This document shows, piece after piece, positions 1 to 7,938 of a DNA stretch of 12,256 bases. The notes beneath the pieces are model-generated. The model saw only the letters and a list, made by a program, of their open reading frames with translations, did not search any database and had not been told where the DNA came from. Every line of letters begins with the position of its first letter. Position 1 is the first letter of the stretch. The position numbers were made by a program, and so were the translations under genes. The stretch is from TWA4 sp045121095 (GTDB taxonomy: Bacteria; Bacillota; Clostridia; Lachnospirales; Lachnospiraceae). Location: assembly GCA_045121095.1 (NCBI GenBank), contig JBGVFN010000130.1:1-12256 (forward strand), read 5' to 3'.

Positions 1-294
1 GAGGAGAAAATGCGGTCTGTAACTGTGAATAAGTACTTATCCAATCGCAATCGTTGTGGATTTTGAAAGGATGTACAGATAAGACTTGTAACATCGTCAA
101 TGAAACAGCAGTAGACAGGAATTTACTTTACAGAGCTGATTCCAACTATAATGGATAGTTGACACTTTTTAATCCTTCCTTATCATTTTATGTAACCGTG
201 AAGGTATTGAATGATTATAATTTTCTTGCTATTATAAAGAGAATTAATTCAAAGGTCAGATGAGTCGCATTTATACTTACGAGGAGGATGAAAG
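1..294. other. Upstream region without a supported gene
   Basis: No coding region can be supported with confidence before the first gene. The frame from base 1 is open to a TGA at 64-66 and contains an ATG at 10 (18 codons) behind GAGGAG. This could be the tail of a gene cut by the window edge or a chance frame. A perfect 12-bp palindrome, ATAAGTACTTAT, lies at 29-40. A promoter is annotated separately at 159-186. The rest is AT-rich and unassigned. Confidence 0.5.
159..186 (+). promoter_or_regulatory. Sigma-A type promoter for the 295-942 gene
   Basis: TTGACA at 159-164 matches the -35 consensus exactly. TATCAT at 181-186 matches five of six -10 bases, and the spacer is 16 bp. The predicted transcript start is near 193, giving a leader of about 100 nt before the start codon at 295. 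Another TATAAT at 147-152 has no good -35 partner. Confidence 0.5.
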
Positions 295-942
295 ATGAAG
301 AAAACAAAGAAACATATGAACAAAAAAGTATTGCTGATTCTGTTAGTGGGGATACTAGCAATGATACCATTGGCAGGATGGTCCTGGTTTCAATCGGTAG
401 TAGATACGATTCAGGGGAATTTGGTGGGTAAATCCTATACGATTTATACATATGACAATTATGGTAATAAAGTTCTTGAGACAAATGGAGATAAAATTAG
501 TGTAAATGGAAACAGAGTCCAGAGTACGAGTTATGATAGTGATGGTTCTGTTATCAGCAACTATGAGCTGTCTTCTGTAATTACCATTACAATTGATGGA
601 AAAGAGATGGAATCTTGTGGTGATACCTGTATTTTTGTTCAGAAGGGCTTAGATGCGGAAGTTGACTTTACTCAGGAAGTCATTGACAGTAGTTCCACCG
701 GATCCGTAACAGAACTGACCTCTGTAGCTCGGTTTATCAATAAGTATAAAAACTATTTTGGCAAAAGCAGAGTAGTCGTAATTAAATCCCAATTAGGACA
801 GCCAATAACTGCATTTTCCGGTGATGATGTGTATTGGGAAATACCGGAGGATCTGCCTAAATTTACGAAAATTATGATTGACGGAAAAGCATTGTATATT
901 CATCGGGCTAATTTCCAGATCATTGATTTGGATTTATTGTAA
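295..942 (+). CDS. Small exported or membrane-anchored protein, possibly DUF5052-like, function unknown
   Basis: This 215-residue protein has no function I can assign. It starts at ATG 295, with AGGAGG at 282-287 and a 7-nt spacer. The N-terminus has lysines (residues 2-11) followed by a hydrophobic stretch (about 12-28), so it should be secreted or N-terminally anchored. The sequence LAGW at 26-29 followed by SWF sits where a lipoprotein would have LAGC; codon 29 is TGG, one base from a Cys codon. The mature part is polar and probably beta-rich, with YDNYGNKVLE at 53-62 and a cysteine pair CGDTC at 108-112. From memory this resembles small DUF5052-type proteins of Bacillota, but I cannot confirm it. 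It has its own promoter and is separated from the next gene by 149 bp, so it is probably monocistronic. It is more AT-rich than the downstream genes. Confidence 0.75.
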   Translation: MKKTKKHMNKKVLLILLVGILAMIPLAGWSWFQSVVDTIQGNLVGKSYTIYTYDNYGNKVLETNGDKISVNGNRVQSTSYDSDGSVISNYELSSVITITIDGKEMESCGDTCIFVQKGLDAEVDFTQEVIDSSSTGSVTELTSVARFINKYKNYFGKSRVVVIKSQLGQPITAFSGDDVYWEIPEDLPKFTKIMIDGKALYIHRANFQIIDLDLL

Positions 943-953
943 ATATCCAGATA

Positions 954-982
954 TTGATTTTAACGCATAAATATTGTATATT
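954..982 (+). promoter_or_regulatory. Candidate promoter for the radical SAM/DUF2344/RNase unit
   Basis: TTGATT at 954-959 and TATATT at 977-982 are separated by 17 bp, matching four and five of six consensus bases. The element lies just after the stop of the first gene and about 110 bp before the start at 1092. In AT-rich DNA such a match can occur by chance. No rho-independent terminator with a U-tract is visible between the two genes. Confidence 0.3.
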
Positions 983-1091
983 GGTAAACAGCCTGAAAAT
1001 TACAGGATTATTGTAGTATTAATAGTAACCGTTCAGCAGGAATTCATGCATGTGTTTTGCCGGATAGTTACCAAATAAAAAGGATTAATTT

Positions 1092-2957
1092 ATGAGAAAA
1101 TTAGCATTAAGCGAAGAAATTTTATTAAAGATTGAAAAACCTGCCCGTTACATTGGCGGTGAAGTAAATAGTGTGATGAAAGACCGGGATTCTGTAGAGA
1201 CTAGAATTGCCATGTGTTTCCCGGACGTCTATGAAATCGGGATGTCCCATCTTGGCATGCAGATTCTTTATGATATGTATAATAAGCAGGATAATATCTG
1301 GTGTGAGCGTGTATTTTCACCCTGGACAGATCTGCATGCAATTATGAAGGAGCAGCAGATTCCTTTATTTGCACTGGAGTCACAGGACCCGATTAAAGAA
1401 TTTGATTTTATTGGTGTAACTATTCAGTATGAGATGTGTTATACCAATATTCTTCAGATTCTGGATCTGGCTCAGGTCCCCATGCTGGCAAAGGATCGTT
1501 CTGAGGAAGATCCTATTGTGATAGGCGGCGGTCCCTGTACTTATAATCCGGAGCCGCTGGTGGATTTCTTTGACCTGTTTTATCTGGGTGAAGGGGAAGT
1601 CAGCAATCTGAAGCTGGTGGAATTATATCAGGAATGTAAAAAGGCTGGTCTTGGCCGGAAAGAGTTCTTAAAGAGAGCTGCCGGTCTGCCGGGTATTTAT
1701 GTTCCTTCCTTATATAAAGTAACTTACCATGAAGATCAGACCATTGCATCTTTTGAGCCGATCTGTGAAGAGGCACCTGCCACAGTCAGTAAAGTAGTTG
1801 TCAGCCACCTGGATGAAGTGGAATATCTGAAAAAGCCCATCGTTCCGTTTATTAAGGTTACACAGGATCGTGCTGTTTTGGAAATCATGCGCGGCTGTAT
1901 CCGTGGCTGTCGTTTCTGTCAGGCAGGTATGGTATATCGTCCCAGAAGAGAACGCAGTGCAGAAGAACTGCTGGCGGCAGCAAAAGAAATTTTGAAGAAT
2001 ACAGGACATGAAGAGATTTCTCTGAGTTCTTTAAGTTCCAGTGACTACTCTGGTCTTGGGGAACTGGTAAATGGCCTGATTGAGACCTGCAATGAGCATC
2101 ATGTGAATCTGTCTCTGCCTTCTTTGCGTATTGATTCCTTCTCCCTGGATATTATGAGCAAAGTGCAGGATATTAAGAAGAGCAGTTTGACCTTTGCACC
2201 GGAAGCCGGTACACAGCGTATGCGTAATCTGATCAACAAAGGTCTGACAGAAGAGGATATTCTGGGCGGTGCAAAAAAAGCATTTTTAGGTGGCTGGACA
2301 AAGGTGAAATTATACTTTATGCTGGGTCTTCCCACAGAAACCAGAGAAGATATGGAAGGAATCGCAGATCTTGCCAATAAGATTGCGGCAGAGTATTTTG
2401 ATACTATTCCCAAACCGGAAAGAAAAGGCACTATTTCCATTACTTCCAGTACATCTTTCTTTATTCCCAAGCCCTTTACTCCTCTGCAGTGGGCTTCCAT
2501 GTGCGAAATGCAGGAGTATATTGACAAGGCTGAAACCGTTAAGCATGCCATGAAGAGCCAGCTGAATCAGAAACGTTTGAGTTATCAGTGGCATTCACCG
2601 GAGGCATCCATTCTGGAAGGTGTATTTGCCCGCGGTGACAGACGTCTTGGAAAAGCAATCTTGAAAGCGTATGAATCGGGCTGTCTGTATGACTCCTGGT
2701 CAGAGCAGTTTGATTACGACAAATGGATGCAGGTACTTGCAGACTGTGGTCTGGATTATCATTTCTATACCACCAGAGAACGCAGCCTGGATGAAGTATT
2801 CCCCTGGGATTTCATCGATGCAGGTGTCAGCAAGAAATTCCTGATTCGTGAATGGAATCGGGCTATGGCAGAAGAAGTTACTCCCAACTGTGCCATGAAA
2901 TGTGCGGGCTGCAGTGCAGACCGTTTTGCAAAGGAGGCATGTCACCATGAAAATTAG
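1092..2957 (+). CDS. TIGR03960-type radical SAM protein
   Basis: This 621-residue protein is a radical SAM enzyme of unknown reaction. The [4Fe-4S] cluster motif CxxxCxxC is C269, C273 and C276 (RGCIRGCRFC). The first 260 residues resemble the Rossmann-like, B12-binding-type N-terminal region common in this superfamily, with IGGGPCTYNPEPLVDFFD at 144-161 and LGEGE at 165-169. The barrel follows with PSLRIDSF at 343-350, TFAPEAGTQRMR at 367-378 and FFIPKPFTPLQW at 456-467. A second CxxxCxxC (C600, C604, C607) sits near the C-terminus. Family knowledge: TIGR03960 proteins are encoded beside, or fused to, DUF2344/TIGR03936 proteins, as here, where the next gene overlaps by 11 bp. The start at ATG 1092 has AAGGA about 7 nt upstream. 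A role in RNA or ribosome modification is a guess from the neighbours. Confidence 0.93.
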   Translation: MRKLALSEEILLKIEKPARYIGGEVNSVMKDRDSVETRIAMCFPDVYEIGMSHLGMQILYDMYNKQDNIWCERVFSPWTDLHAIMKEQQIPLFALESQDPIKEFDFIGVTIQYEMCYTNILQILDLAQVPMLAKDRSEEDPIVIGGGPCTYNPEPLVDFFDLFYLGEGEVSNLKLVELYQECKKAGLGRKEFLKRAAGLPGIYVPSLYKVTYHEDQTIASFEPICEEAPATVSKVVVSHLDEVEYLKKPIVPFIKVTQDRAVLEIMRGCIRGCRFCQAGMVYRPRRERSAEELLAAAKEILKNTGHEEISLSSLSSSDYSGLGELVNGLIETCNEHHVNLSLPSLRIDSFSLDIMSKVQDIKKSSLTFAPEAGTQRMRNLINKGLTEEDILGGAKKAFLGGWTKVKLYFMLGLPTETREDMEGIADLANKIAAEYFDTIPKPERKGTISITSSTSFFIPKPFTPLQWASMCEMQEYIDKAETVKHAMKSQLNQKRLSYQWHSPEASILEGVFARGDRRLGKAILKAYESGCLYDSWSEQFDYDKWMQVLADCGLDYHFYTTRERSLDEVFPWDFIDAGVSKKFLIREWNRAMAEEVTPNCAMKCAGCSADRFAKEACHHEN

Positions 2958-3648
2958 AATCAAGTTTTCCAAAGTAGGACATTTAAAATACATCGGTCAT
3001 CTGGATATTATGCGTTGTTTTCAGAAGGTCATGCGCCGTGCAGAGGTGGATATTGCATATTCAGCGGGATTTAGCCCTCATCAGATCATGAGTTTTGCTT
3101 CTCCGCTGGGCCTGGGTTTAACTTCCGATGGTGAATATGTGGATATTGAAGTATTATCTACGGAATCTTCTGAACAGATGCTGCAGAAGATCAATGGAGC
3201 TATGCCGGAAGGTCTGCAGGCTTTAAGTTATGTAAAACTGCCGGATAATGCTAAAACTGCCATGTCCATGGTGGCAGCAGCAGATTACGAGGTACGTTTT
3301 GATGTACCTGTTTCGGAAGAAATCAAGGAAAAATTTGCAGAATTTCTGTCCAGAGAATCCATTCTGATTACCAAAAAGACAAAAAAGCAGGAAATTGAAG
3401 TGGATATCCGTCCGTTGATTTATCAGGCATCTTTTACTGCAGATTGTCTGTTGATGCAGGTTTCCGCGGGAAGTGCAGCCAATCTGAAACCGGAGCAGGT
3501 GATGGAGACATTCTGTGCAGCCTATGAAATTGCTCCGGAAACATTACCTTATCACGTACATCGTCTGGAAATGTATGCAAATCTGGCAAAAGAAGGAAAA
3601 GCTCGTAAGCTGATTCCTCTGGAAGGAATGGGTGAGGTTCTTGTCTGA
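2947..3648 (+). CDS. DUF2344 / TIGR03936 family protein
   Basis: This 233-residue protein belongs to the DUF2344 (TIGR03936) family, whose biochemical role is unknown. I chose ATG 2947 because AAAGGAGG at 2930-2937 lies 9 nt upstream and the family hallmark begins immediately: KVGHLKYIGHLDIM at 9-22. The open frame extends 15 codons upstream, but that stretch lies inside the previous gene and has no better ribosome site. A second block, GFSPHQIMSFASPLGLGL, is at 41-58, and HRLEMY is at 205-210. The start overlaps the end of the radical SAM gene by 11 bp and the 3' end overlaps the RNase gene, so all three are probably translated as a coupled set. In other bacteria this protein is fused to the C-terminus of the TIGR03960 partner, which implies that the two work together. 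Confidence 0.92.
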   Translation: MKIRIKFSKVGHLKYIGHLDIMRCFQKVMRRAEVDIAYSAGFSPHQIMSFASPLGLGLTSDGEYVDIEVLSTESSEQMLQKINGAMPEGLQALSYVKLPDNAKTAMSMVAAADYEVRFDVPVSEEIKEKFAEFLSRESILITKKTKKQEIEVDIRPLIYQASFTADCLLMQVSAGSAANLKPEQVMETFCAAYEIAPETLPYHVHRLEMYANLAKEGKARKLIPLEGMGEVLV

Positions 3649-4822
3649 ACTGATCATAACCGGATATGGTAATGGGATCGTAGCAGCACTGCGGGAACAA
3701 AACCGTGTGACAGAGCTGCATGTGGAAAAAGAAAAGCCCTTTCGGGTGGGCAGTATTTATGTGGGCCGTGTACAGAGCATTGTAAAAAACATCAATGCTG
3801 CTTTTGTGGATTTCGGATGCGGAATTAATGGATATCTGGCATTGGACAAATCGGAGGGATTTTTCTATACCAGACAGGCAAGAGCTGGTCAGACCACCTG
3901 CGGTGATGAATTACTGGTGCAGCTGGAAAAGGAGCCGGTGAAAACAAAACTGCCCGTATTAAATGGTCATCTGAATATCAGTGGTCGTTATGCGGTACTG
4001 GTACATGGTGAAAATGGAATTGTTTTTTCCAGAAAGATTCGAAATAAGGAATTTCAGCAGAATATGCAGGAGCAGATTCTTTCCCGGAATCTGGTTCCTG
4101 CTGGCTGTGCACTGATTATCCGCACCAATGCACAGGATGTAGAAACAGAAGAGGTTTTTTCGGAACTGGAAGAATTAAAGGCTCGTTATGAAAAGCTTCT
4201 GGCAGTGGCCCCTTACCGCAGCTGTTTTTCCTGTTTATATCAGGGAGAGCATGCATTTCTGGAATTAATCCGTGATTATCCTGTAAGCATGGATTTACAG
4301 GTTATTACGGATCTGGAGTTGTTTTATCAGGAGGTAAAAGAACGGCTGCCGGAGATTTCTATTCGGCTTTATGAGGATCAGCAGCTGAGTTTAACTGCTC
4401 TTTATTCCTTAAAGACGGCTTTTGAACAGGCACTTGGAAAACGGGTATGGCTAAAATCCGGCGGATATTTGATTTTGGAGCCTACAGAAGCCTTAACTGT
4501 TATTGATGTCAATACCGGTAAATGTATTGATAAAAAATATAGCAAAGAACAGAATTTCCTGCGTACCAATCTGGAAGCAGCCAGAGAGATTGCGTTACAG
4601 CTGCGTCTGCGCAATTACAGTGGGATTATTCTTGTGGATTTCATTGATATGGAATCTGCAGAGCACACAGAGGAATTATTACAGGTATTTCGTCAGGAAC
4701 TGGCAAAAGACCGGGTAAAAGCAACTCTGGTGGATATCACCCGCCTGCATCTGGCGGAAGTGACCCGAAAACGGGTGTATCGTCCTTTGCATGAGTCTGT
4801 GAAGGAATTGAAACAGGAGTAG
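3632..4822 (+). CDS. Ribonuclease E/G family protein, short form
   Basis: This 396-residue protein is an RNase E/G-type endoribonuclease, a family that cuts single-stranded, AU-rich RNA in mRNA decay and rRNA processing. An S1-like RNA-binding region lies at about 37-133 (GSIYVGRVQSIVKNINAAFVDFG at 40-62). The DNase I-like catalytic part carries IDVNTG at 291-296 (D292) and DFIDM at 336-340, the two acidic sites expected for the catalytic magnesium. VTRKRVYRPL at 377-386 matches the region just before the zinc-link. The protein stops at 396, so the CPxC zinc-link that holds E. coli RNase E/G dimers is missing. The start is GTG 3632, behind GGAAGGA at 3621-3627; TTG 3641 in the same frame is an alternative. 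It overlaps the DUF2344 gene by 17 bp. In many Clostridia rplU follows this gene; here it does not. Confidence 0.9.
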   Translation: MRFLSELIITGYGNGIVAALREQNRVTELHVEKEKPFRVGSIYVGRVQSIVKNINAAFVDFGCGINGYLALDKSEGFFYTRQARAGQTTCGDELLVQLEKEPVKTKLPVLNGHLNISGRYAVLVHGENGIVFSRKIRNKEFQQNMQEQILSRNLVPAGCALIIRTNAQDVETEEVFSELEELKARYEKLLAVAPYRSCFSCLYQGEHAFLELIRDYPVSMDLQVITDLELFYQEVKERLPEISIRLYEDQQLSLTALYSLKTAFEQALGKRVWLKSGGYLILEPTEALTVIDVNTGKCIDKKYSKEQNFLRTNLEAAREIALQLRLRNYSGIILVDFIDMESAEHTEELLQVFRQELAKDRVKATLVDITRLHLAEVTRKRVYRPLHESVKELKQE

Positions 4823-4888
4823 TTGTTAAGCAGTAAAACGATTGACTAATAATAGATAACACCAGGCGATGAAAGAAATGAGGGAATT

Positions 4889-6925
4889 ATGATGCATGAT
4901 TTTCTGCCGCTGTGTCGGGAGGATATGGAACGAAGAGGCTGGGAACAGCCGGATTTTGTATATGTTACTGGCGATGCTTATGTGGACCATCCGTCCTTTG
5001 GTACCGCCATCATCAGCCGTCTGCTGGAATCGCGGGGGTATAAAGTAGCGATTTTATCTCAGCCGGACTGGAAACAGGAGGATTCTGTTCGTGAATTTGG
5101 GCGTCCGCGTCTGGGATTTTTCGTATCTTCCGGCAATATGGATTCCATGGTAAATCACTATACGGTGGCGAAAAAACGACGGAAAACCGATGCCTATACA
5201 CCGGGTGGTGTGATGGGTAAACGTCCGGATTATGCGGTAATTGTTTACTGCAATCTGATTCGGAGGGTTTATAAAGATGTTCCCATTATTATTGGAGGAA
5301 TTGAATCCAGCCTGCGGCGAATGGCCCATTATGATTACTGGTCTGATAAATTAAAACGATCCGTATTGATGGATTCTTCCGCAGATTTACTTTGCTATGG
5401 TATGGGAGAACATGCCACGGTAGAAATTGCGGACTGCCTGAACAGCGGCATGTCCGTGAAGGATATTACATTTGTTCGCGGCACCGTATTTCGCACCAGC
5501 AATCCGGATTTGTTTGCAGATGGAACCATGCTTCCTTCTTTTGAGGAACTGCAGCAGGATAAGAAAAAATATGCAGAAAGCTTTTATGTGCAGTATCGGA
5601 ACACTGATCCGTTCAGCGGACATAAATTGGTAGAACCCTATCCCAATAAGCAATATCTGGTGCAGAATCCACCGGCTTTGCCTTTAACACAGATGGAAAT
5701 GGATGATGTATATGCCCTGCCGTATATGCGCACCTGGCATCCTTCTTATAAAGAAGCTGGCGGCGTACCTGCCATTGAGGAAGTACAATTCAGTCTGGTA
5801 AATAACCGGGGCTGCTTTGGCGGCTGCAGTTTCTGTGCCCTTACCTTCCATCAGGGCCGGATTATTCAGTGCCGCAGCCATGAATCGATCCTTACAGAGG
5901 CAAAACAGATGATCAAACATCCGGAATTCAAAGGCTATATCCATGATGTGGGCGGTCCTACCGCAGATTTTCGTCATCCAGCCTGCGAAAAACAGCTGAA
6001 AAAAGGGGTTTGCCCGGATAAACAATGTCTTTTCCCGAAGCCCTGTAAGAATCTGCGGGCAGATCACAGAGATTATATGGACTTACTTCGTAAATTGCGC
6101 AATCTTCCCGGGGTGAAAAAGGTCTTTATCCGTTCCGGGATTCGTTTCGATTATGTATTGGCGGACAAAAAGAGCAATTTTATGGAAGAACTCTGTCGTT
6201 ACCATGTCAGCGGGCAGCTGAAAGTAGCGCCGGAACATGTATCCGATCAGGTATTGAAATATATGGGAAAACCGGAAAATCAGGTTTATCAGCAGTTTAC
6301 GGAGCAGTATAAACGAACCAATGAACGGCTTCATAAAAAGCAGTATCTGGTGCCCTATCTGATGTCTTCCCATCCTGGTTCTACCCTGAAAGAAGCGGTA
6401 AAACTGGCAGAAGCCGTACGGGATATGGGTTATATGCCGGAGCAGGTGCAGGATTTTTATCCCACTCCTTCTACCATTTCTACCTGTATGTACTATACTG
6501 GTCTGGATCCGAGAACCATGGAAAAGGTTTATGTCCCCCGAAATCCCCATGAAAAGGCCATGCAGAGGGCATTGGTTCAGTACCGTAATCCCGATAACTA
6601 TGATTTAGTAAAAGAAGCACTGATTCAGGCGGGAAGAACCGATTTGATCGGATTTTCACCAGAATGCCTGATCCGTCCAAGAAAAATGGGTGCGGGGAAA
6701 AACGGAAGCAGTACGACAAAGGTTGGAACTGGAAATCGTGCAGGGAAATCCGAAACCGGAAAACGTACAGGGAAAGCGGAAGCTGGAAATCGTGCGAAAA
6801 AAGCTGAAACTGGTAAGAGGAACGCCACCAGAAAAGGGAAGGTAAGCACGAAAAACGGAAGAAGTACGGAAAAAAATGGGAAACTTTCAAATAGAAATTT
6901 AAATAGAACGGGCAGGTCAAGATGA
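4889..6925 (+). CDS. ygiQ: YgiQ family (UPF0313) radical SAM protein
   Basis: This 678-residue protein is a YgiQ-type radical SAM enzyme of unknown substrate. The N-terminal domain includes GDAYVDHPSFG at 28-38 and IIIGGIESSLRRMAHYDYW at 133-151, both typical of the family. The cluster motif is C309, C313 and C316 (RGCFGGCSFC). Four more cysteines (C366, C375, C380, C386) form a second cluster. Core family sequence continues to about residue 598. The tail from 599 to 678 is basic and low-complexity, with four 9-residue repeats at 614-649. Two adjacent in-frame ATGs are available: 4889 is only 3 nt from AGGGA (4881-4885), while 4892 is 6 nt away and may be the real start. The stop overlaps the next start as ATGA. 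The 66 bp upstream contain no convincing promoter or terminator, so read-through from the RNase gene is possible. Confidence 0.93.
   Translation: MMHDFLPLCREDMERRGWEQPDFVYVTGDAYVDHPSFGTAIISRLLESRGYKVAILSQPDWKQEDSVREFGRPRLGFFVSSGNMDSMVNHYTVAKKRRKTDAYTPGGVMGKRPDYAVIVYCNLIRRVYKDVPIIIGGIESSLRRMAHYDYWSDKLKRSVLMDSSADLLCYGMGEHATVEIADCLNSGMSVKDITFVRGTVFRTSNPDLFADGTMLPSFEELQQDKKKYAESFYVQYRNTDPFSGHKLVEPYPNKQYLVQNPPALPLTQMEMDDVYALPYMRTWHPSYKEAGGVPAIEEVQFSLVNNRGCFGGCSFCALTFHQGRIIQCRSHESILTEAKQMIKHPEFKGYIHDVGGPTADFRHPACEKQLKKGVCPDKQCLFPKPCKNLRADHRDYMDLLRKLRNLPGVKKVFIRSGIRFDYVLADKKSNFMEELCRYHVSGQLKVAPEHVSDQVLKYMGKPENQVYQQFTEQYKRTNERLHKKQYLVPYLMSSHPGSTLKEAVKLAEAVRDMGYMPEQVQDFYPTPSTISTCMYYTGLDPRTMEKVYVPRNPHEKAMQRALVQYRNPDNYDLVKEALIQAGRTDLIGFSPECLIRPRKMGAGKNGSSTTKVGTGNRAGKSETGKRTGKAEAGNRAKKAETGKRNATRKGKVSTKNGRSTEKNGKLSNRNLNRTGRSR
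6728..6835 (+). repeat. Four tandem 27-bp units encoding a basic 9-residue repeat
   Basis: Inside the 3' part of the YgiQ gene, residues 614-649 read as TGNRAGKSE, TGKRTGKAE, AGNRAKKAE and a diverged TGKRNATRK. Each unit is 27 bp, in frame, and the first three share the pattern (T/A)G(N/K)R-x-x-K-x-E. The DNA units also share runs such as GGAAATCGTGC, so this is a duplicated minisatellite and not merely a biased composition. The region encodes Lys/Arg-rich, disordered sequence. Confidence 0.85.
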
Positions 6926-7938
6926 AACTGGTCATTATTAATGAAAGTGAAGCCGGACAGCGTCTGGATAAGTATTTAAATAAATTGTTAAAGGAAGCTG
7001 GAAAGAGCTTCCTTTATAAAATGTTGCGTAAGAAAAATATTACGCTGAACAATAAGAAAGCAGATGGCAGTGAACATCTGCAGGCAGGTGATGAGATTCG
7101 TCTCTTTTTCTCAGATGAAACTTATGAAAAATTTGTGGGGGCACCTGAACCGGTGAAGCCGGTGGTAACCAAAACCTCCACGGCAAAACTGCCTCCTGTA
7201 AAAATTATTTATCAGGATGCAGATGTGATGATCGTGAATAAACCTGCCGGAATTCTTTCTCAGAAAGCCAAAGCAGATGATGTTTCTTTAAATGAATATA
7301 TTCTGCAGTATCTTTTGAAGAAAGGTAAGGTTACACAGGAGAGCATTTCTACATTCCGTCCTTCGGTGTGCAATCGTCTGGACCGTAATACCAGCGGAAT
7401 TGTAACAGCAGGTGTTACTTACCGCGGCGCAAGAGAGTTGAGCAATCTTCTGCGAGAGAGAACCGCAGATAAACGGTATCTGGCACTGGTAAAAGGGGTG
7501 TTAAAACGTCCTGCTCATTTAAAGGGCTGGCTGACCAAAGATTCCGAGAACAACAAAGTAAGCGTACAGACTGTGGAGTCAGAAGGTACCCAGGAGATTG
7601 AAACCGATTATATCCCTCTGGGGGATAATGGCCGTATGACGCTGCTGGAAATTCATCTGATTACCGGTAAAAGCCATCAGATTCGTGCACATCTGGCAAG
7701 CATTGGCCATCCGGTCATCGGAGATAATAAATATGGAGAAGAACAGGCCAATGGCTGGTATCATAGAACCTACCATGGACATTTCCAGATGCTTCATTCC
7801 TGGAAATTAACGATTCCCAGGGAGGGCTGTGAACTGGAGACTCTGGCTGGAAAAACCTTCCGGGCTTCTCTGCCGGAGAATTTTGTTCGTGTTTTAGAAG
7901 GAGAGGGACTTCTTCGTTATGTCAACATGGAACAGTAG
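6922..7938 (+). CDS. RluA-family RNA pseudouridine synthase with S4 domain
   Basis: This 338-residue enzyme should isomerise specific uridines to pseudouridine in rRNA or tRNA. An S4 RNA-binding domain covers about 1-65 (GQRLDKYLNKLL at 12-23). After a linker rich in P, K and T (74-93), the catalytic domain begins with IIYQDADVMIVNKPAGILSQ at 95-114. The catalytic aspartate is D154 in CNRLDRNTSG (150-159). The family motif HQIRAHLA is at 252-259, followed by GHPVIGDNKYG at 262-272. The domain order matches RluC/RluD-type proteins, but the target uridine cannot be read from the sequence. The ATG overlaps the YgiQ stop in an ATGA arrangement, and the 3' end overlaps recU by 20 bp, so the three genes form a coupled unit. 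Confidence 0.94.
   Translation: MKLVIINESEAGQRLDKYLNKLLKEAGKSFLYKMLRKKNITLNNKKADGSEHLQAGDEIRLFFSDETYEKFVGAPEPVKPVVTKTSTAKLPPVKIIYQDADVMIVNKPAGILSQKAKADDVSLNEYILQYLLKKGKVTQESISTFRPSVCNRLDRNTSGIVTAGVTYRGARELSNLLRERTADKRYLALVKGVLKRPAHLKGWLTKDSENNKVSVQTVESEGTQEIETDYIPLGDNGRMTLLEIHLITGKSHQIRAHLASIGHPVIGDNKYGEEQANGWYHRTYHGHFQMLHSWKLTIPREGCELETLAGKTFRASLPENFVRVLEGEGLLRYVNMEQ

Noticed and set aside
10..66. 18-codon ORF at the window start
   Set aside because: The ribosome site is only 3 nt from the ATG, the frame is open to the window edge, and the peptide is not recognisable.
2902..2946. Longer N-terminus for the DUF2344 protein
   Set aside because: The extra 15 codons lie inside the radical SAM gene. 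The strong ribosome site AAAGGAGG at 2930-2937 and the conserved N-terminal motif both point to ATG 2947.
5684..6550. Long open frames on the - strand opposite the YgiQ gene
   Set aside because: They lie antisense to a clear conserved gene, have no recognisable protein features and reflect the codon composition of the + strand.
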